Assembly (NCBI GenBank): GCA_902780935.1 | Contig: CACZHP010000021.1 | Location: 1-53,314 of the forward strand | DNA: 53,314 nt | Source of the DNA: an uncultured Bacteroidia bacterium | Lineage (GTDB): Bacteria > Bacteroidota > Bacteroidia > Bacteroidales > UBA932 | Direction of reading: 5' to 3' | Shown here: piece by piece, positions 8,260 to 16,401 of the stretch | Numbering within the stretch: the first letter of the stretch is position 1 | Layout: the number at the start of each line of letters is the position of its first letter | Made by a program: the position numbers and the translations under genes | The notes under the pieces: model-generated | Told to the model about the DNA's origin: nothing | Seen by the model: only the letters and a program-made list of their open reading frames with translations | Databases searched by the model: none

Positions 8260-9903
8260 ATGTACGACTCCACCCGCGGGCTTTGGATAGCCCATTGCGA
8301 AAACGGACCTCTCTCGATTGTCGGGAAGATGGCCAACAGACACGGACTTGTGGCCGGAGCCACCGGTACCGGAAAGACCGTCACCTTGCAGGTCATGGCC
8401 GAAAGTTTCTGCCAGGCCGGTGTCCCTTGCTTCATGGCAGACATGAAGGGCGACCTCTCGGGAATATCCCAGGCTGGCCGTACCAGCGGTTTCATCGAGA
8501 AGAGGATGCCTGAGTTCGGAATTGAGAATCCCCAGTTCCAGAGCTGTCCTGTGCGTTTCTATGACGTGTTCGGGGAGCAGGGCCATCCGATGAGGTGCAC
8601 CATATCCCAGATGGGTCCCCAGCTCCTTACGCGCATACTCGGTCTGACCGACGCCCAGGAGGGAGTTCTCAACATCATGTTCCGTATCGCCGATGAGAGA
8701 GGACTCCTGCTCGACGACATAAAGGACATGCGTGCTTGCCTGACCTATATTTCCCAGCACGCTTCCGAATACTCACAGGTATATGGCAATATCGCCACGG
8801 CATCCGTCGGAGGCATCCAGAGAGCCCTTCTGACCCTTGAGAACGAGGGCGCTGACAAGCTTTTCGGCCAGCCGTCATTCGACATCTACGACCTTCTCTC
8901 GACAGAGGGAGGCAAGGGCGTTATGAGCGTCCTCGCCGCTGACAAGCTGATGCTCAAGCCGAAACTCTACTCGACATTCCTTCTCTGGCTGCTCTCAGAG
9001 CTCTATGTCACCCTCCCCGAGGTCGGTGACATGGATCTGCCTAAACTGGTCTTCTTCTTCGACGAGGCCCACATGCTCTTCGACGACACGACCAAGGCCC
9101 TGACCGACAAGATCGAGCAGGTCGTCCGCCTCATCCGAAGCAAGGGTGTCGGAGTCTATTTCGTGACCCAGAGCCCGACTGACATCCCGTACAACATCCT
9201 CGGCCAGCTTGGAAACCGTGTGCAACACGCCTTGAGAGCGTTTACCCCGAGGGACCAGAAGGCCGTCCAGGTCGCCGCAGACACTTTCAGGACCAACCCC
9301 ACGTTCAACACTTATGAGGCCATCACCAACCTCGAGACCGGAGAGGCGCTGGTCTCATTCCTCGACGAGAAGGGAGCCCCCAGCGTCGTGGAGAAGGCCA
9401 AGATTCTCTTCCCGTTGAGCCAGATCGGAGCGATCTCTGAAAGCCAGCGGGACCAGATTATCAAACAGTCAAGGGTTTACGGCAAATACGACAAACTCGT
9501 CGAGCGCGAGAGCGCTTTCGAGGTCCTGATGGCCGAGAAAGAGGCTGAGGTGAAGCAAAAAGAAGAGGAGGCTGGAAAGGGCAAGAAAGGCAGGGATGCC
9601 GCTGTCCCTGTGGATGATGACGTTCCTGAAAGAGCCGCTAAATCCACCAAGGCCGCTAAAGTTCCTACGACCAAGAAGAAGAGCGGGATCATGAGCAAGG
9701 TAGTCAAGGCTGTGATCACTGCCGTGACCGCCACCGCTGCCACAGCGATCGGCAACGAGGTCTCCAACAAGGTGACAGGCAAGAAGTCCAAGACCACCAC
9801 CAAGGACAGCGCCGGAAAAGTCGTCAAGAACGCCACCAGCGCCGCCACCAGGACAATCTCCCGGGAGATCACCCGCTCCATCCTCGGCAACCTGATCAAG
9901 TAG
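8260..9903 (+). CDS. HerA/FtsK-like ATPase, DUF853 (YjgR) family
   Basis: A 547-residue cytosolic ATPase. Walker A is GATGTGKT (residues 33-40) and Walker B is LVFFFDEAH (near residue 267). A sensor-like stretch YFVTQSPTDIP and a late arginine (NRVQHALRAFTPRD) follow, as in the DUF853 family related to HerA helicases. The C-terminal ~130 residues are Lys/Ala/Thr-rich low complexity, with a short hydrophobic stretch (KAVITAVTATAATAIG) and a conserved-looking end (ITRSILGNLIK). The biological role of the family is not established. It follows cstA with 12 nt between them and converges on rsmD. Confidence 0.85.
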   Translation: MYDSTRGLWIAHCENGPLSIVGKMANRHGLVAGATGTGKTVTLQVMAESFCQAGVPCFMADMKGDLSGISQAGRTSGFIEKRMPEFGIENPQFQSCPVRFYDVFGEQGHPMRCTISQMGPQLLTRILGLTDAQEGVLNIMFRIADERGLLLDDIKDMRACLTYISQHASEYSQVYGNIATASVGGIQRALLTLENEGADKLFGQPSFDIYDLLSTEGGKGVMSVLAADKLMLKPKLYSTFLLWLLSELYVTLPEVGDMDLPKLVFFFDEAHMLFDDTTKALTDKIEQVVRLIRSKGVGVYFVTQSPTDIPYNILGQLGNRVQHALRAFTPRDQKAVQVAADTFRTNPTFNTYEAITNLETGEALVSFLDEKGAPSVVEKAKILFPLSQIGAISESQRDQIIKQSRVYGKYDKLVERESAFEVLMAEKEAEVKQKEEEAGKGKKGRDAAVPVDDDVPERAAKSTKAAKVPTTKKKSGIMSKVVKAVITAVTATAATAIGNEVSNKVTGKKSKTTTKDSAGKVVKNATSAATRTISREITRSILGNLIK

Positions 9904-9920
9904 CTGATTATCAGAAATAT

Positions 9921-10451
9921 CTATTCAAAGAAAGAGAAGTGCACACGACCGTAGCGCTTCTCTTTTTTGAAGCGCGGGTGGTCAGCGAAGGAGTGCTCGT
10001 CGCCATGCTCAAGGATAAGGTAGCAGCCCGGATGGAGGATGTCCTGGGCGAAAACCTTGTCCGGAATGGTCTCCAAGCCCTCGAGGGCATAAGGCGGATC
10101 AGCGAAAATGATATCGAACTTCTCGTGGCAGATGGGGAGGAAATCGAAGACATTGTCCCTGACCATCACTACATTATCAAGTCCGAGCCGCTCGGCCTCC
10201 CTCTTGATGAACGAGGCATTTTCCCTTGCCATCTCAACCGAATATACCTTGGCAGCCCCCCTGGAAGCGAACTCGAAAGCCACCGCACCGGTGCCTCCGA
10301 AAAGATCCAGGACCTTCAGATCCTCGAACTCATATTCATTATTAAGTACATTGAAAAGTCCCTCGCGGGCGAAGTCGGTCGTAGGACGAGCTTTGTAACC
10401 AGCCGGAGGATTGATGCTTTTGCCTTTCAGGCGGCCGCCGATGATCCTCAT
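9921..10451 (-). CDS. rsmD: 16S rRNA (guanine966-N2)-methyltransferase RsmD
   Basis: A 176-residue Rossmann methyltransferase of normal RsmD length. The start MRIIGGRLKGKSI is characteristic. RPTTDFAREGLFNVL, the SAM-binding DLFGGTGAVAFE (near residue 49) and the catalytic DPPY (near residue 117) are all present. It methylates G966 of 16S rRNA during 30S assembly. It is last of a three-gene minus-strand operon; its start overlaps the stop of the DUF3822 gene by 4 nt. Confidence 0.95.
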   Translation of the reverse strand: MRIIGGRLKGKSINPPAGYKARPTTDFAREGLFNVLNNEYEFEDLKVLDLFGGTGAVAFEFASRGAAKVYSVEMARENASFIKREAERLGLDNVVMVRDNVFDFLPICHEKFDIIFADPPYALEGLETIPDKVFAQDILHPGCYLILEHGDEHSFADHPRFKKEKRYGRVHFSFFE

Positions 10452-10909
10452 ATCTTTTCGACTGACTTGAAATAACGGTAAAGGGACATCTCCTCATCGC
10501 CGGTAAGACCGGACATAAAGTGGACCGCAGACTGCTCGGGATTCATCTGGAGCTTCCTGACAGCCATGAAAAGGAAATACTCGGCAGTCGTGAAGTCCGC
10601 GGCCTCGAAAGCATTGGCCAGCAGGAGGTTCCCACCCTGTGCTATCACAAGGGATAGGACACCGTCGCCGTAAGAAGCGAGGATCTTGTTGTAGTCCGTG
10701 ATCTCCGGGAGCTTCTTCAGGAGATAGTACAGTTCCGGCCGGTCCTCAGAAATAGAATACACCAGTTCGGCGGAAAACTCCGGCAAACCGATGCATTCCA
10801 CTTTGTCTTCCTGATCGAGCCTGACTGTCCTTGAGAGGATATCCCGGACGGAAGTCCGGTCAAAAAAGGCGGACGGTACAAGCGCGACTTTACAGGAGTG
10901 GCGTGACAT
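10448..10909 (-). CDS. DUF3822 family protein
   Basis: A 153-residue protein encoded directly before rsmD, the usual place of DUF3822 genes in Bacteroidota. Recognisable features are the actin-like-fold style pieces LSLVIAQGGNLLLANAF and DFTTAEYFLFMAVRKLQMNPEQ. It is shorter than most DUF3822 proteins (about 250 residues), missing mainly the N-terminal lobe. Function is unknown. It starts 8 nt after the preceding gene and overlaps rsmD by 4 nt, so all three are translated from one mRNA. Confidence 0.65.
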   Translation of the reverse strand: MSRHSCKVALVPSAFFDRTSVRDILSRTVRLDQEDKVECIGLPEFSAELVYSISEDRPELYYLLKKLPEITDYNKILASYGDGVLSLVIAQGGNLLLANAFEAADFTTAEYFLFMAVRKLQMNPEQSAVHFMSGLTGDEEMSLYRYFKSVEKI

Positions 10910-10917
10910 GCACGATA

Positions 10918-11634
10918 CTACTCCCAGTTACCCGCGTTGTTGTTCGGGGCGGTGATGCTTCCAACCTGAAGACCCTCATACTGTCCGAGATCCTCGCGCT
11001 CGGCGACGAGGTTGACGACAAGCTGGTGGTTCAGGCCGTTGAGAAGGGACTTGTAAGGCATCCTTGCCTCGAAGAGAGGGACATCGACACCGGAAACCTT
11101 CTTCACGATAGCTTCCATGGCCACATCCTTGACTTCGGCGGCACCGTACTCACCGACAGCGAAAGGAATCTTGTCGATCTTGTTGATGTCGAAGTCCGTC
11201 CTTCCCTTGAACAAGGTATCCTTGACGGCGATCTTGTTCTGGATCGAGAACACGAGATTCTTGTCCCCGTCCTGATAAAGCTTATAGAGATCCGCGTCAG
11301 TGATCTTGCCTCTCCTGGCCTTCTTGATCTCATTGGTGTGAGCCATTGCGAGGGAATCATCCTTGGAGCCTATCTGCATGAGGACAACCATCTCCCCGTT
11401 ATTGTAGAACTGCTTGAGGGTGTCGAAAGAAGCCGTGAAACGGTCATTGACGCTCTTGTAGGCAACCTGCAGGTCGCGGATGTCCTTGAGCTGCTGGATG
11501 GCCACCTTCTTCCTGGCGTTTACATCCTTCTCGAACCTTACGGGTTCCATGACACCTTCATAGATCTTGTACACGAGGAACACGCAGAGAAGCGCGAGCA
11601 CGATACTGAGAATCGTTTTTAGAGCCTTGTTCAT
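10918..11634 (-). CDS. Membrane-anchored conserved protein of unknown function
   Basis: A 238-residue protein with one N-terminal membrane segment (about residues 5-23) and a soluble periplasmic part. A helical stretch (KKVAIQQLKDIRDLQVAYKS) follows the anchor. I recall similar Bacteroidales proteins beside DUF3822 and rsmD, but know no function. It is first in the operon and has the best promoter of this region: TTG at 11718-11720 and TAACTTTG at 11690-11697 on the minus strand, 20 nt apart, giving a leader of about 50 nt. Confidence 0.75.
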   Translation of the reverse strand: MNKALKTILSIVLALLCVFLVYKIYEGVMEPVRFEKDVNARKKVAIQQLKDIRDLQVAYKSVNDRFTASFDTLKQFYNNGEMVVLMQIGSKDDSLAMAHTNEIKKARRGKITDADLYKLYQDGDKNLVFSIQNKIAVKDTLFKGRTDFDINKIDKIPFAVGEYGAAEVKDVAMEAIVKKVSGVDVPLFEARMPYKSLLNGLNHQLVVNLVAEREDLGQYEGLQVGSITAPNNNAGNWE

Positions 11635-11689
11635 TATACTAAAAATTTATGATTTGCTTTCCGTGAACTGACAACGTGCCAATTCTGGA

Positions 11690-11720
11690 CAAAGTTAGAA
11701 AATTGATTTATGAAATGCAA
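11690..11720 (-). promoter_or_regulatory. Promoter of the unknown-DUF3822-rsmD operon
   Basis: On the minus strand TTG (11720-11718), 20 nt, then TAACTTTG (11697-11690). Both elements and their spacing match the Bacteroidota -33/-7 consensus. Confidence 0.7.
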
Positions 11721-11743
11721 TATAATATTTGTAATATTATTCG

Positions 11744-11751
11744 TATTTTTG
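11744..11751 (+). promoter_or_regulatory. Promoter -7 box for the nrnA-like operon
   Basis: TATTTTTG matches TAnnTTTG and ends 9 nt before the ATG at 11761. No good TTG is seen 20 nt upstream. Its position makes the in-frame ATG at 11710 an unlikely start. Confidence 0.55.
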
Positions 11752-11760
11752 CTCCCGCGA

Positions 11761-12798
11761 ATGAATAATATCAACGAACTGGACACACTCTTAAGCGCTT
11801 CCAAGCGCGTCTGCGTCACCGCCCATACCCATCCGGACGGGGACGCTCTCGGAAGCTGCCTCGCCCTTGCCGGGTACCTTAGGGAATGCCGCCGCAAGGA
11901 TGTGACCGTCGTCATTCCAGACAGTGTGCCGGATTCGCTCAGCTTCATTCTCAGGGACTTCCGGGGATACCCGGTCATCGCTTACGAGGAGTCTCCGGCC
12001 GCTGCGACGGACACGATCCGGACCAGCGACCTGATATGCTGCTTGGACTGCTCCTCTTTCGCCCGCACCAATCCTGCCATGGAGACGGTCTTGTCAGCGT
12101 CAAAGGCGCCCAAAGTCCTCATCGACCACCACCTCAACCCTGACAAAGATTCTTTCACCCTGGTGTTCTCAGAGACGGAAGTATCCTCGACATGCGAGCT
12201 GCTATACCTCATACTCAAGGAGATGCCCGATGTGGGCGGGGCCCTTGTAAAGCTTCCAGGAAGCGTTCTTGGGGCTTTGATGACGGGGATGACCACGGAC
12301 ACCAACAATTTCGCCAACTCCGTTTTTCCGGGCACCTTGCGGATGGCCTCGGAGCTGATAGCCGCCGGGGTTGACAGGGACAAGATACTCTCCGACCTGT
12401 ACAATAATTACCGGGAGAACCGCCTCAGGCTGATGGGATACCTGCTTTCGGACAATATGGTCATAACCCCCGAGGGCGCGGCTGTCATGATCCTTGACAA
12501 GGAGACACAGGAGCGTTTCGGTTTCAGGCAAGGCGAGAGCGAAGGATTCGTGAATCTGCCGCTCGCCGCAGCCAATGTCAAGATAAGCCTGTTCCTCACC
12601 GAGGAGGAAGGACGGTTCAGGGTGTCCGTACGGTCCAAGCGCGGATTCTCGGCCAACAAACTGGCAATGACCTGTTTCCATGGCGGAGGCCATGAGATGG
12701 CTGCCGGAGGGAAATTGTATTTCCCCGAAGATATCCCCTCTCCCGCCGACGCGAAGGCACACATATTGAAAGTGACAAGGGAGTTTTTATCAAGATGA
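11761..12798 (+). CDS. DHH/DHHA1 phosphoesterase, NrnA-like (nanoRNase / pAp phosphatase)
   Basis: A 345-residue cytosolic enzyme. DHH metal motifs are complete: HTHPDGDALGS, LDCSSFART, IDHHLNPD and TDTNNF. The DHHA1 substrate loop GGGHEMAAGG is near the C-terminus. NrnA-type proteins degrade 2-5 nt RNAs and dephosphorylate pAp. An ATG at 11710 would add a hydrophobic 17-residue tail upstream of the -7 box; the ATG at 11761 (MNNINELD) fits better. The stop overlaps the start of the first FKBP-like gene by 4 nt, so it heads an operon running at least to 14391 and probably to the serine hydrolase. Confidence 0.88.
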   Translation: MNNINELDTLLSASKRVCVTAHTHPDGDALGSCLALAGYLRECRRKDVTVVIPDSVPDSLSFILRDFRGYPVIAYEESPAAATDTIRTSDLICCLDCSSFARTNPAMETVLSASKAPKVLIDHHLNPDKDSFTLVFSETEVSSTCELLYLILKEMPDVGGALVKLPGSVLGALMTGMTTDTNNFANSVFPGTLRMASELIAAGVDRDKILSDLYNNYRENRLRLMGYLLSDNMVITPEGAAVMILDKETQERFGFRQGESEGFVNLPLAAANVKISLFLTEEEGRFRVSVRSKRGFSANKLAMTCFHGGGHEMAAGGKLYFPEDIPSPADAKAHILKVTREFLSR

Positions 12799-13343
12799 GA
12801 AGATTGTCACTCATATTTCTGTCCACCATCATGGCACTCCTTTCCGCCTCATGCGGGAAGAAGCAGATGGACTCGTTGTATGACAGGCAGGAAGGATTCA
12901 TCGAGGCGATAACCACCAACCTCACCAATGACAACCCGGACGCTACAGTGGAGCAGAAGGACGGAATAGTGAAGATAACCGTCGCCCACGGTGACGGCGC
13001 CGCCCTGGGAGAAAACGGATCCCTCGCGTTTTACTACGCCGGGTACTATCTCTCCAGCAGCAGGCTCGACAACTCGAACCTTTTCGTGACCAACTACGAG
13101 GAGCTGGCCAATTCCGCGAGGTGGGCCATCTCCGACACGACATCTTTCGAGATCATGACTCTCAGGCTTGACGAGAGCGACATCGTCGAGGGCCTCAAGA
13201 AAGGGTTGCCGGGAGTCAAGGGAGGAGACGAGTGCTACATCCTCTTCAACGGCAAGCATGGTTACGGAAAGAAGAAAATAGCGAAAGTCCCTTCAAATGC
13301 CGCTCTGGCCTGGCATTTGTGGATCAAGAGCGTCAGCGACTAA
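12795..13343 (+). CDS. FKBP-like lipoprotein
   Basis: A 182-residue predicted lipoprotein: signal with lipobox-like LSASC, then KK and D residues. The centre (NGSLAFYYAGYYL) and the end (GLPGVKGGDECYILFNGKHGYGKKK) follow the layout of FKBP-type peptidyl-prolyl isomerases (chain YxG, then G-L-p-G-m-k-x-G, then GYG), but active-site aromatics are not obviously complete. It would help fold exported proteins if active. It overlaps the upstream gene by 4 nt and precedes a second FKBP-like lipoprotein by 16 nt. Confidence 0.65.
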   Translation: MRRLSLIFLSTIMALLSASCGKKQMDSLYDRQEGFIEAITTNLTNDNPDATVEQKDGIVKITVAHGDGAALGENGSLAFYYAGYYLSSSRLDNSNLFVTNYEELANSARWAISDTTSFEIMTLRLDESDIVEGLKKGLPGVKGGDECYILFNGKHGYGKKKIAKVPSNAALAWHLWIKSVSD

Positions 13344-13359
13344 ATTGAAAGAATTGATT

Positions 13360-14391
13360 ATGAATATATTGACTGGAAAAGTATCATTCGCCGGCGGGAT
13401 CGCGGCAGTTGTCATGGCCGTCCTCTCAGGCTGCGCCAAAGAGGTCTCTGTGGACACGAGCGGCAAGGAGAAAGAGTACATGGAGGCTTGGATGAAGTTG
13501 AACCATCCCGGGGTCTCCCCGACCGGACGCGGAGTTTATATCATTGAGGACCAGCCCGGAACCGGAAGCGTTATAAGCAATGATGACTTCTACGTTTTCC
13601 TCGACTACACCGAGACCGACCTTGACGGCAATGTCACTTCCACTTCCTCGAAAAAAATGTCCCAGCAGATCGGGACTTATAGCCCCGCGAACTATTATGG
13701 GGACAATATCCTCATCCTGGACGAAGCATATACCCAATTGGGGGTTCTGGACCTTTTAGAAGGAATGAGAGTCGGCGGGAAGAGGACCGGGGTTGTCCCC
13801 GGCTGGCTGAATGTGGGGTTGGCCGATTACAACAATAACAAATCCGGATCCAATTCCATATTCACCATCTCGCTCAAGGACAAGACCCCGGACATCACCG
13901 CCTGGGAGATTGACACTCTCTCGAGGTACGTGGCCATACACATGCCCGGCATTGATTCGACCAAGTTCGGGTACTATTCCAAGACCTTGAAACAGCCCAC
14001 CAGCTCGGAGACATTTACCCCCGACACCACTTTCTACATCAATTACACCGGACGCCTTCTCAACGGGCAGGTTTTCGACACAACGATCGGGGACACCGCC
14101 AAAGTATATGGAATATATTCATCCTCAAAGAAATACTCCCCGATGGTGGTAAGACCTAATGTTGATGACTACACCAAGATTACTATCTCGACCGATGAAA
14201 ATTCCGAGGGGAGTACGGTGGTCGACGGATTCGCTTACTGCCTTTCCAAGCTGCGGCCTTTCGAGAAAGTGGTCTGCGCCTTCTATTCCAGACTTGGATA
14301 CAGCTATTCCGGCAGCGGCTCCAGAATTCCCAAGTTCGCTCCGATAGTTTTTGAGATAGAAGTAGTTAAGAATCCATCAGGAGATGACTAG
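13360..14391 (+). CDS. Lipoprotein with two FKBP-like domains
   Basis: A 343-residue lipoprotein; the signal ends in LSGC (Cys near residue 25). Two repeats follow. The first has DYTETDLDGNVTSTS and LGVLDLLEGMRVGGKRTGVVP. The second has INYTGRLLNGQVFDTT and a late GLGYSYSGSG-like loop. This is the pattern of tandem FKBP domains found in Bacteroidota lipoproteins. The ATG at 13360 is chosen because it starts the signal peptide; the frame is open further upstream. It overlaps the MATE gene by 8 nt. Likely periplasmic chaperone or isomerase. Confidence 0.7.
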   Translation: MNILTGKVSFAGGIAAVVMAVLSGCAKEVSVDTSGKEKEYMEAWMKLNHPGVSPTGRGVYIIEDQPGTGSVISNDDFYVFLDYTETDLDGNVTSTSSKKMSQQIGTYSPANYYGDNILILDEAYTQLGVLDLLEGMRVGGKRTGVVPGWLNVGLADYNNNKSGSNSIFTISLKDKTPDITAWEIDTLSRYVAIHMPGIDSTKFGYYSKTLKQPTSSETFTPDTTFYINYTGRLLNGQVFDTTIGDTAKVYGIYSSSKKYSPMVVRPNVDDYTKITISTDENSEGSTVVDGFAYCLSKLRPFEKVVCAFYSRLGYSYSGSGSRIPKFAPIVFEIEVVKNPSGDD

Positions 14392-15784
14392 CAACCACTC
14401 GGCACCGACAGAATTAGGAACTGAGAAAATAGGCAGCCTCTTGAAGAGATACGCGGTCCCTGGCATTATCGCCATGACCGCGTCTTCTCTGTATAATATG
14501 GTGGACAGCATCTTCATCGGGCATATCCCCGGTGATGGCCCGTTAGCGTTGTCAGGACTCGCGGTGACCTTCCCTCTGATGAACCTCAGCTCCGCCTTAG
14601 GCACTCTTGTGGGGGTCGGCGCGGCTACCCTGGTCTCGGTACTGCTTGGGCAGCGCAACTATGAGGCCGCCAACAAGGTGCTCGCCAATGACATCAGCCT
14701 CAACTGCATAACGGGTGTGATTTTCGCCGCTCTGTGCCTGTGCTTCCTGGACCCTATCCTGACCTTCTTCGGAGCAAGTCCCAACACGCTTCCGTTCGCC
14801 CGGGAATACATGGAGATCATCCTGATCGGCAATGTGATCACACATCTCTACTTCGGCCTGAACGCGTTGATCAGATCCTCGGGCAATCCCAAACTCGCGA
14901 TGGGATTGACCCTGTTCACTGTCATCTCAAATACCATCCTCGACCCGATATTCATCTTCGTCCTTGGACTGGGAATCCGCGGCGCGGCGATCGCCACCGT
15001 CCTTTGCCAGGCCATGGCTCTCTCATATTCCCTGCGCTATTTCACCCGCAAGGATAATGTCATGAGGCTTCCCAAGCGCATCTTCGAGCTGAACTGGAGG
15101 ATCGCGAAGGACTCCCTCGCTATAGGCATGGGACCTTTCCTGATGAACTCCGCCTCGTGCATAGTCACCATGTTCATCAACCAGCAGCTCCTCAAATACG
15201 GAGGTGACCTGGCTATCGGAGCCTATGGTATCGTGAACAGGATCAATTTCATGTTCGTGATGATCGTGATGGGGATGAACCAGGGAATGCAGCCTATCGC
15301 CGGCTATAATTTCGGGGCCAGGCAATATTCCAGGGTAAAGAAAGTCTTCACCCTGACAGCCTTATGGGCTACCGGGGTATGCGTGTTTTGGTTCATCGCC
15401 TCCGAGTTTTTCCCGAGCCTCATGGTCGGAATATTCACTAACGACCCCCAGTTGAAGGATCTGGCGGACAAAGGCCTGAGGGCGATGAATCCCGTTGTGA
15501 TCCTCGTCGGCTGGCAGATGGTCTCGACGAACTTCTTCCAGTGCCTGGGGATGGTCGGGAAGTCTATCTTCCTTTCACTAAGCAGGCAGCTCCTCTTCCT
15601 TGTCCCGCTGGTGTACGTCCTCCCGCTGTTCTACGATGTCCGAGGAGTGTTCTTTTCGTTCCCGGCCTCGGACCTGCTCGCATGCATAACCACTTTCTTT
15701 CTGATACACAGCTTGTTCCGTAAGTTCTCGCGACTTAATGACGGAGACGAGCCCACGATTCTTGGCAGCCAGATAAAACAATAG
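14384..15784 (+). CDS. MATE family efflux transporter
   Basis: A 466-residue, 12-segment inner-membrane protein of normal MATE length. The start IGSLLKRYAVPGIIAMTASSLYNMVDSIFIG is typical of the DinF/MepA-like branch, and the second half repeats it (LAIGMGPFLMNSASC, GMNQGMQPIAGYNFGA). It uses a cation gradient to export drugs or metabolites. Its start lies inside the end of the preceding gene, and only 5 nt separate it from the kinase-like gene. Substrate is unknown. Confidence 0.9.
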   Translation: MTSNHSAPTELGTEKIGSLLKRYAVPGIIAMTASSLYNMVDSIFIGHIPGDGPLALSGLAVTFPLMNLSSALGTLVGVGAATLVSVLLGQRNYEAANKVLANDISLNCITGVIFAALCLCFLDPILTFFGASPNTLPFAREYMEIILIGNVITHLYFGLNALIRSSGNPKLAMGLTLFTVISNTILDPIFIFVLGLGIRGAAIATVLCQAMALSYSLRYFTRKDNVMRLPKRIFELNWRIAKDSLAIGMGPFLMNSASCIVTMFINQQLLKYGGDLAIGAYGIVNRINFMFVMIVMGMNQGMQPIAGYNFGARQYSRVKKVFTLTALWATGVCVFWFIASEFFPSLMVGIFTNDPQLKDLADKGLRAMNPVVILVGWQMVSTNFFQCLGMVGKSIFLSLSRQLLFLVPLVYVLPLFYDVRGVFFSFPASDLLACITTFFLIHSLFRKFSRLNDGDEPTILGSQIKQ

Positions 15785-15789
15785 GAGCG

Positions 15790-16401
15790 ATGGAACGCAA
15801 ACATATCATAATCAACATCGGACGACAGTTCGGAAGCGGCGGTAAAGAGGTCGCCGAGAAGATCGGCTCATCCCTGGGAATAAGAGTATATGACAATGAG
15901 CTTATCTCTAAGGCCGCTGAGGAAAGCGGCTTCAGCAGGGAACTGCTGGAGCGCAGCGATGAGAAAAGGAGTGTGTTCAGCTTGTTCTCCTTTTTCGGGG
16001 CGGACCGTTTCGGGAGCACCCGGAACTACATGGGCGACAATGAGTTGTTCAAGATCCAGAGCGATGTGATTCGGGGAATAGCCGAAAAAGGTCCGGCGAT
16101 TTTTGTCGGGAGATGTTCTAACTACATCCTCAGGGACAAGGCATGCCTGGACGCGTTCGTGTCGGCTCCTCTTGAGGCAAGGGTGAAAAGGGTAATGGAA
16201 AGACTTGATGTCGATGAAGATGAGGCCAAAACTCGTATAGAAAGGCAGGACCGAACCAGGCAGACCTACTATAATTTCTTCACTTTCGGTAATTGGGGAG
16301 CGGCCTCCGATTATGACTTGTGCCTGGACTCGTCCATCCTGGGCATCGAGGGAACCGCCGAGCTTATTATTGATTTCGGGAGGAAGGCCGGATTGATATG
16401 A
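15790..16401 (+). CDS. Cytidylate kinase-like family protein
   Basis: A 203-residue P-loop kinase. The start INIGRQFGSGGKEVAEKIG matches the second cytidylate-kinase-like family (P-loop GSGG-K). AIFVGRCSNYIL, a lid-like region (ERQDRTRQTYYNFFT) and the end LCLDSSILGIEGTAELI also fit. These proteins are common in gut Bacteroidota and Clostridia. Their true substrate is not settled. The stop overlaps the next start by 4 nt. Confidence 0.82.
   Translation: MERKHIIINIGRQFGSGGKEVAEKIGSSLGIRVYDNELISKAAEESGFSRELLERSDEKRSVFSLFSFFGADRFGSTRNYMGDNELFKIQSDVIRGIAEKGPAIFVGRCSNYILRDKACLDAFVSAPLEARVKRVMERLDVDEDEAKTRIERQDRTRQTYYNFFTFGNWGAASDYDLCLDSSILGIEGTAELIIDFGRKAGLI

Noticed and set aside
11710-11760. 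Upstream ATG for the nrnA-like gene
   Set aside because: It precedes the -7 box at 11744-11751, so it would not be on the mRNA.
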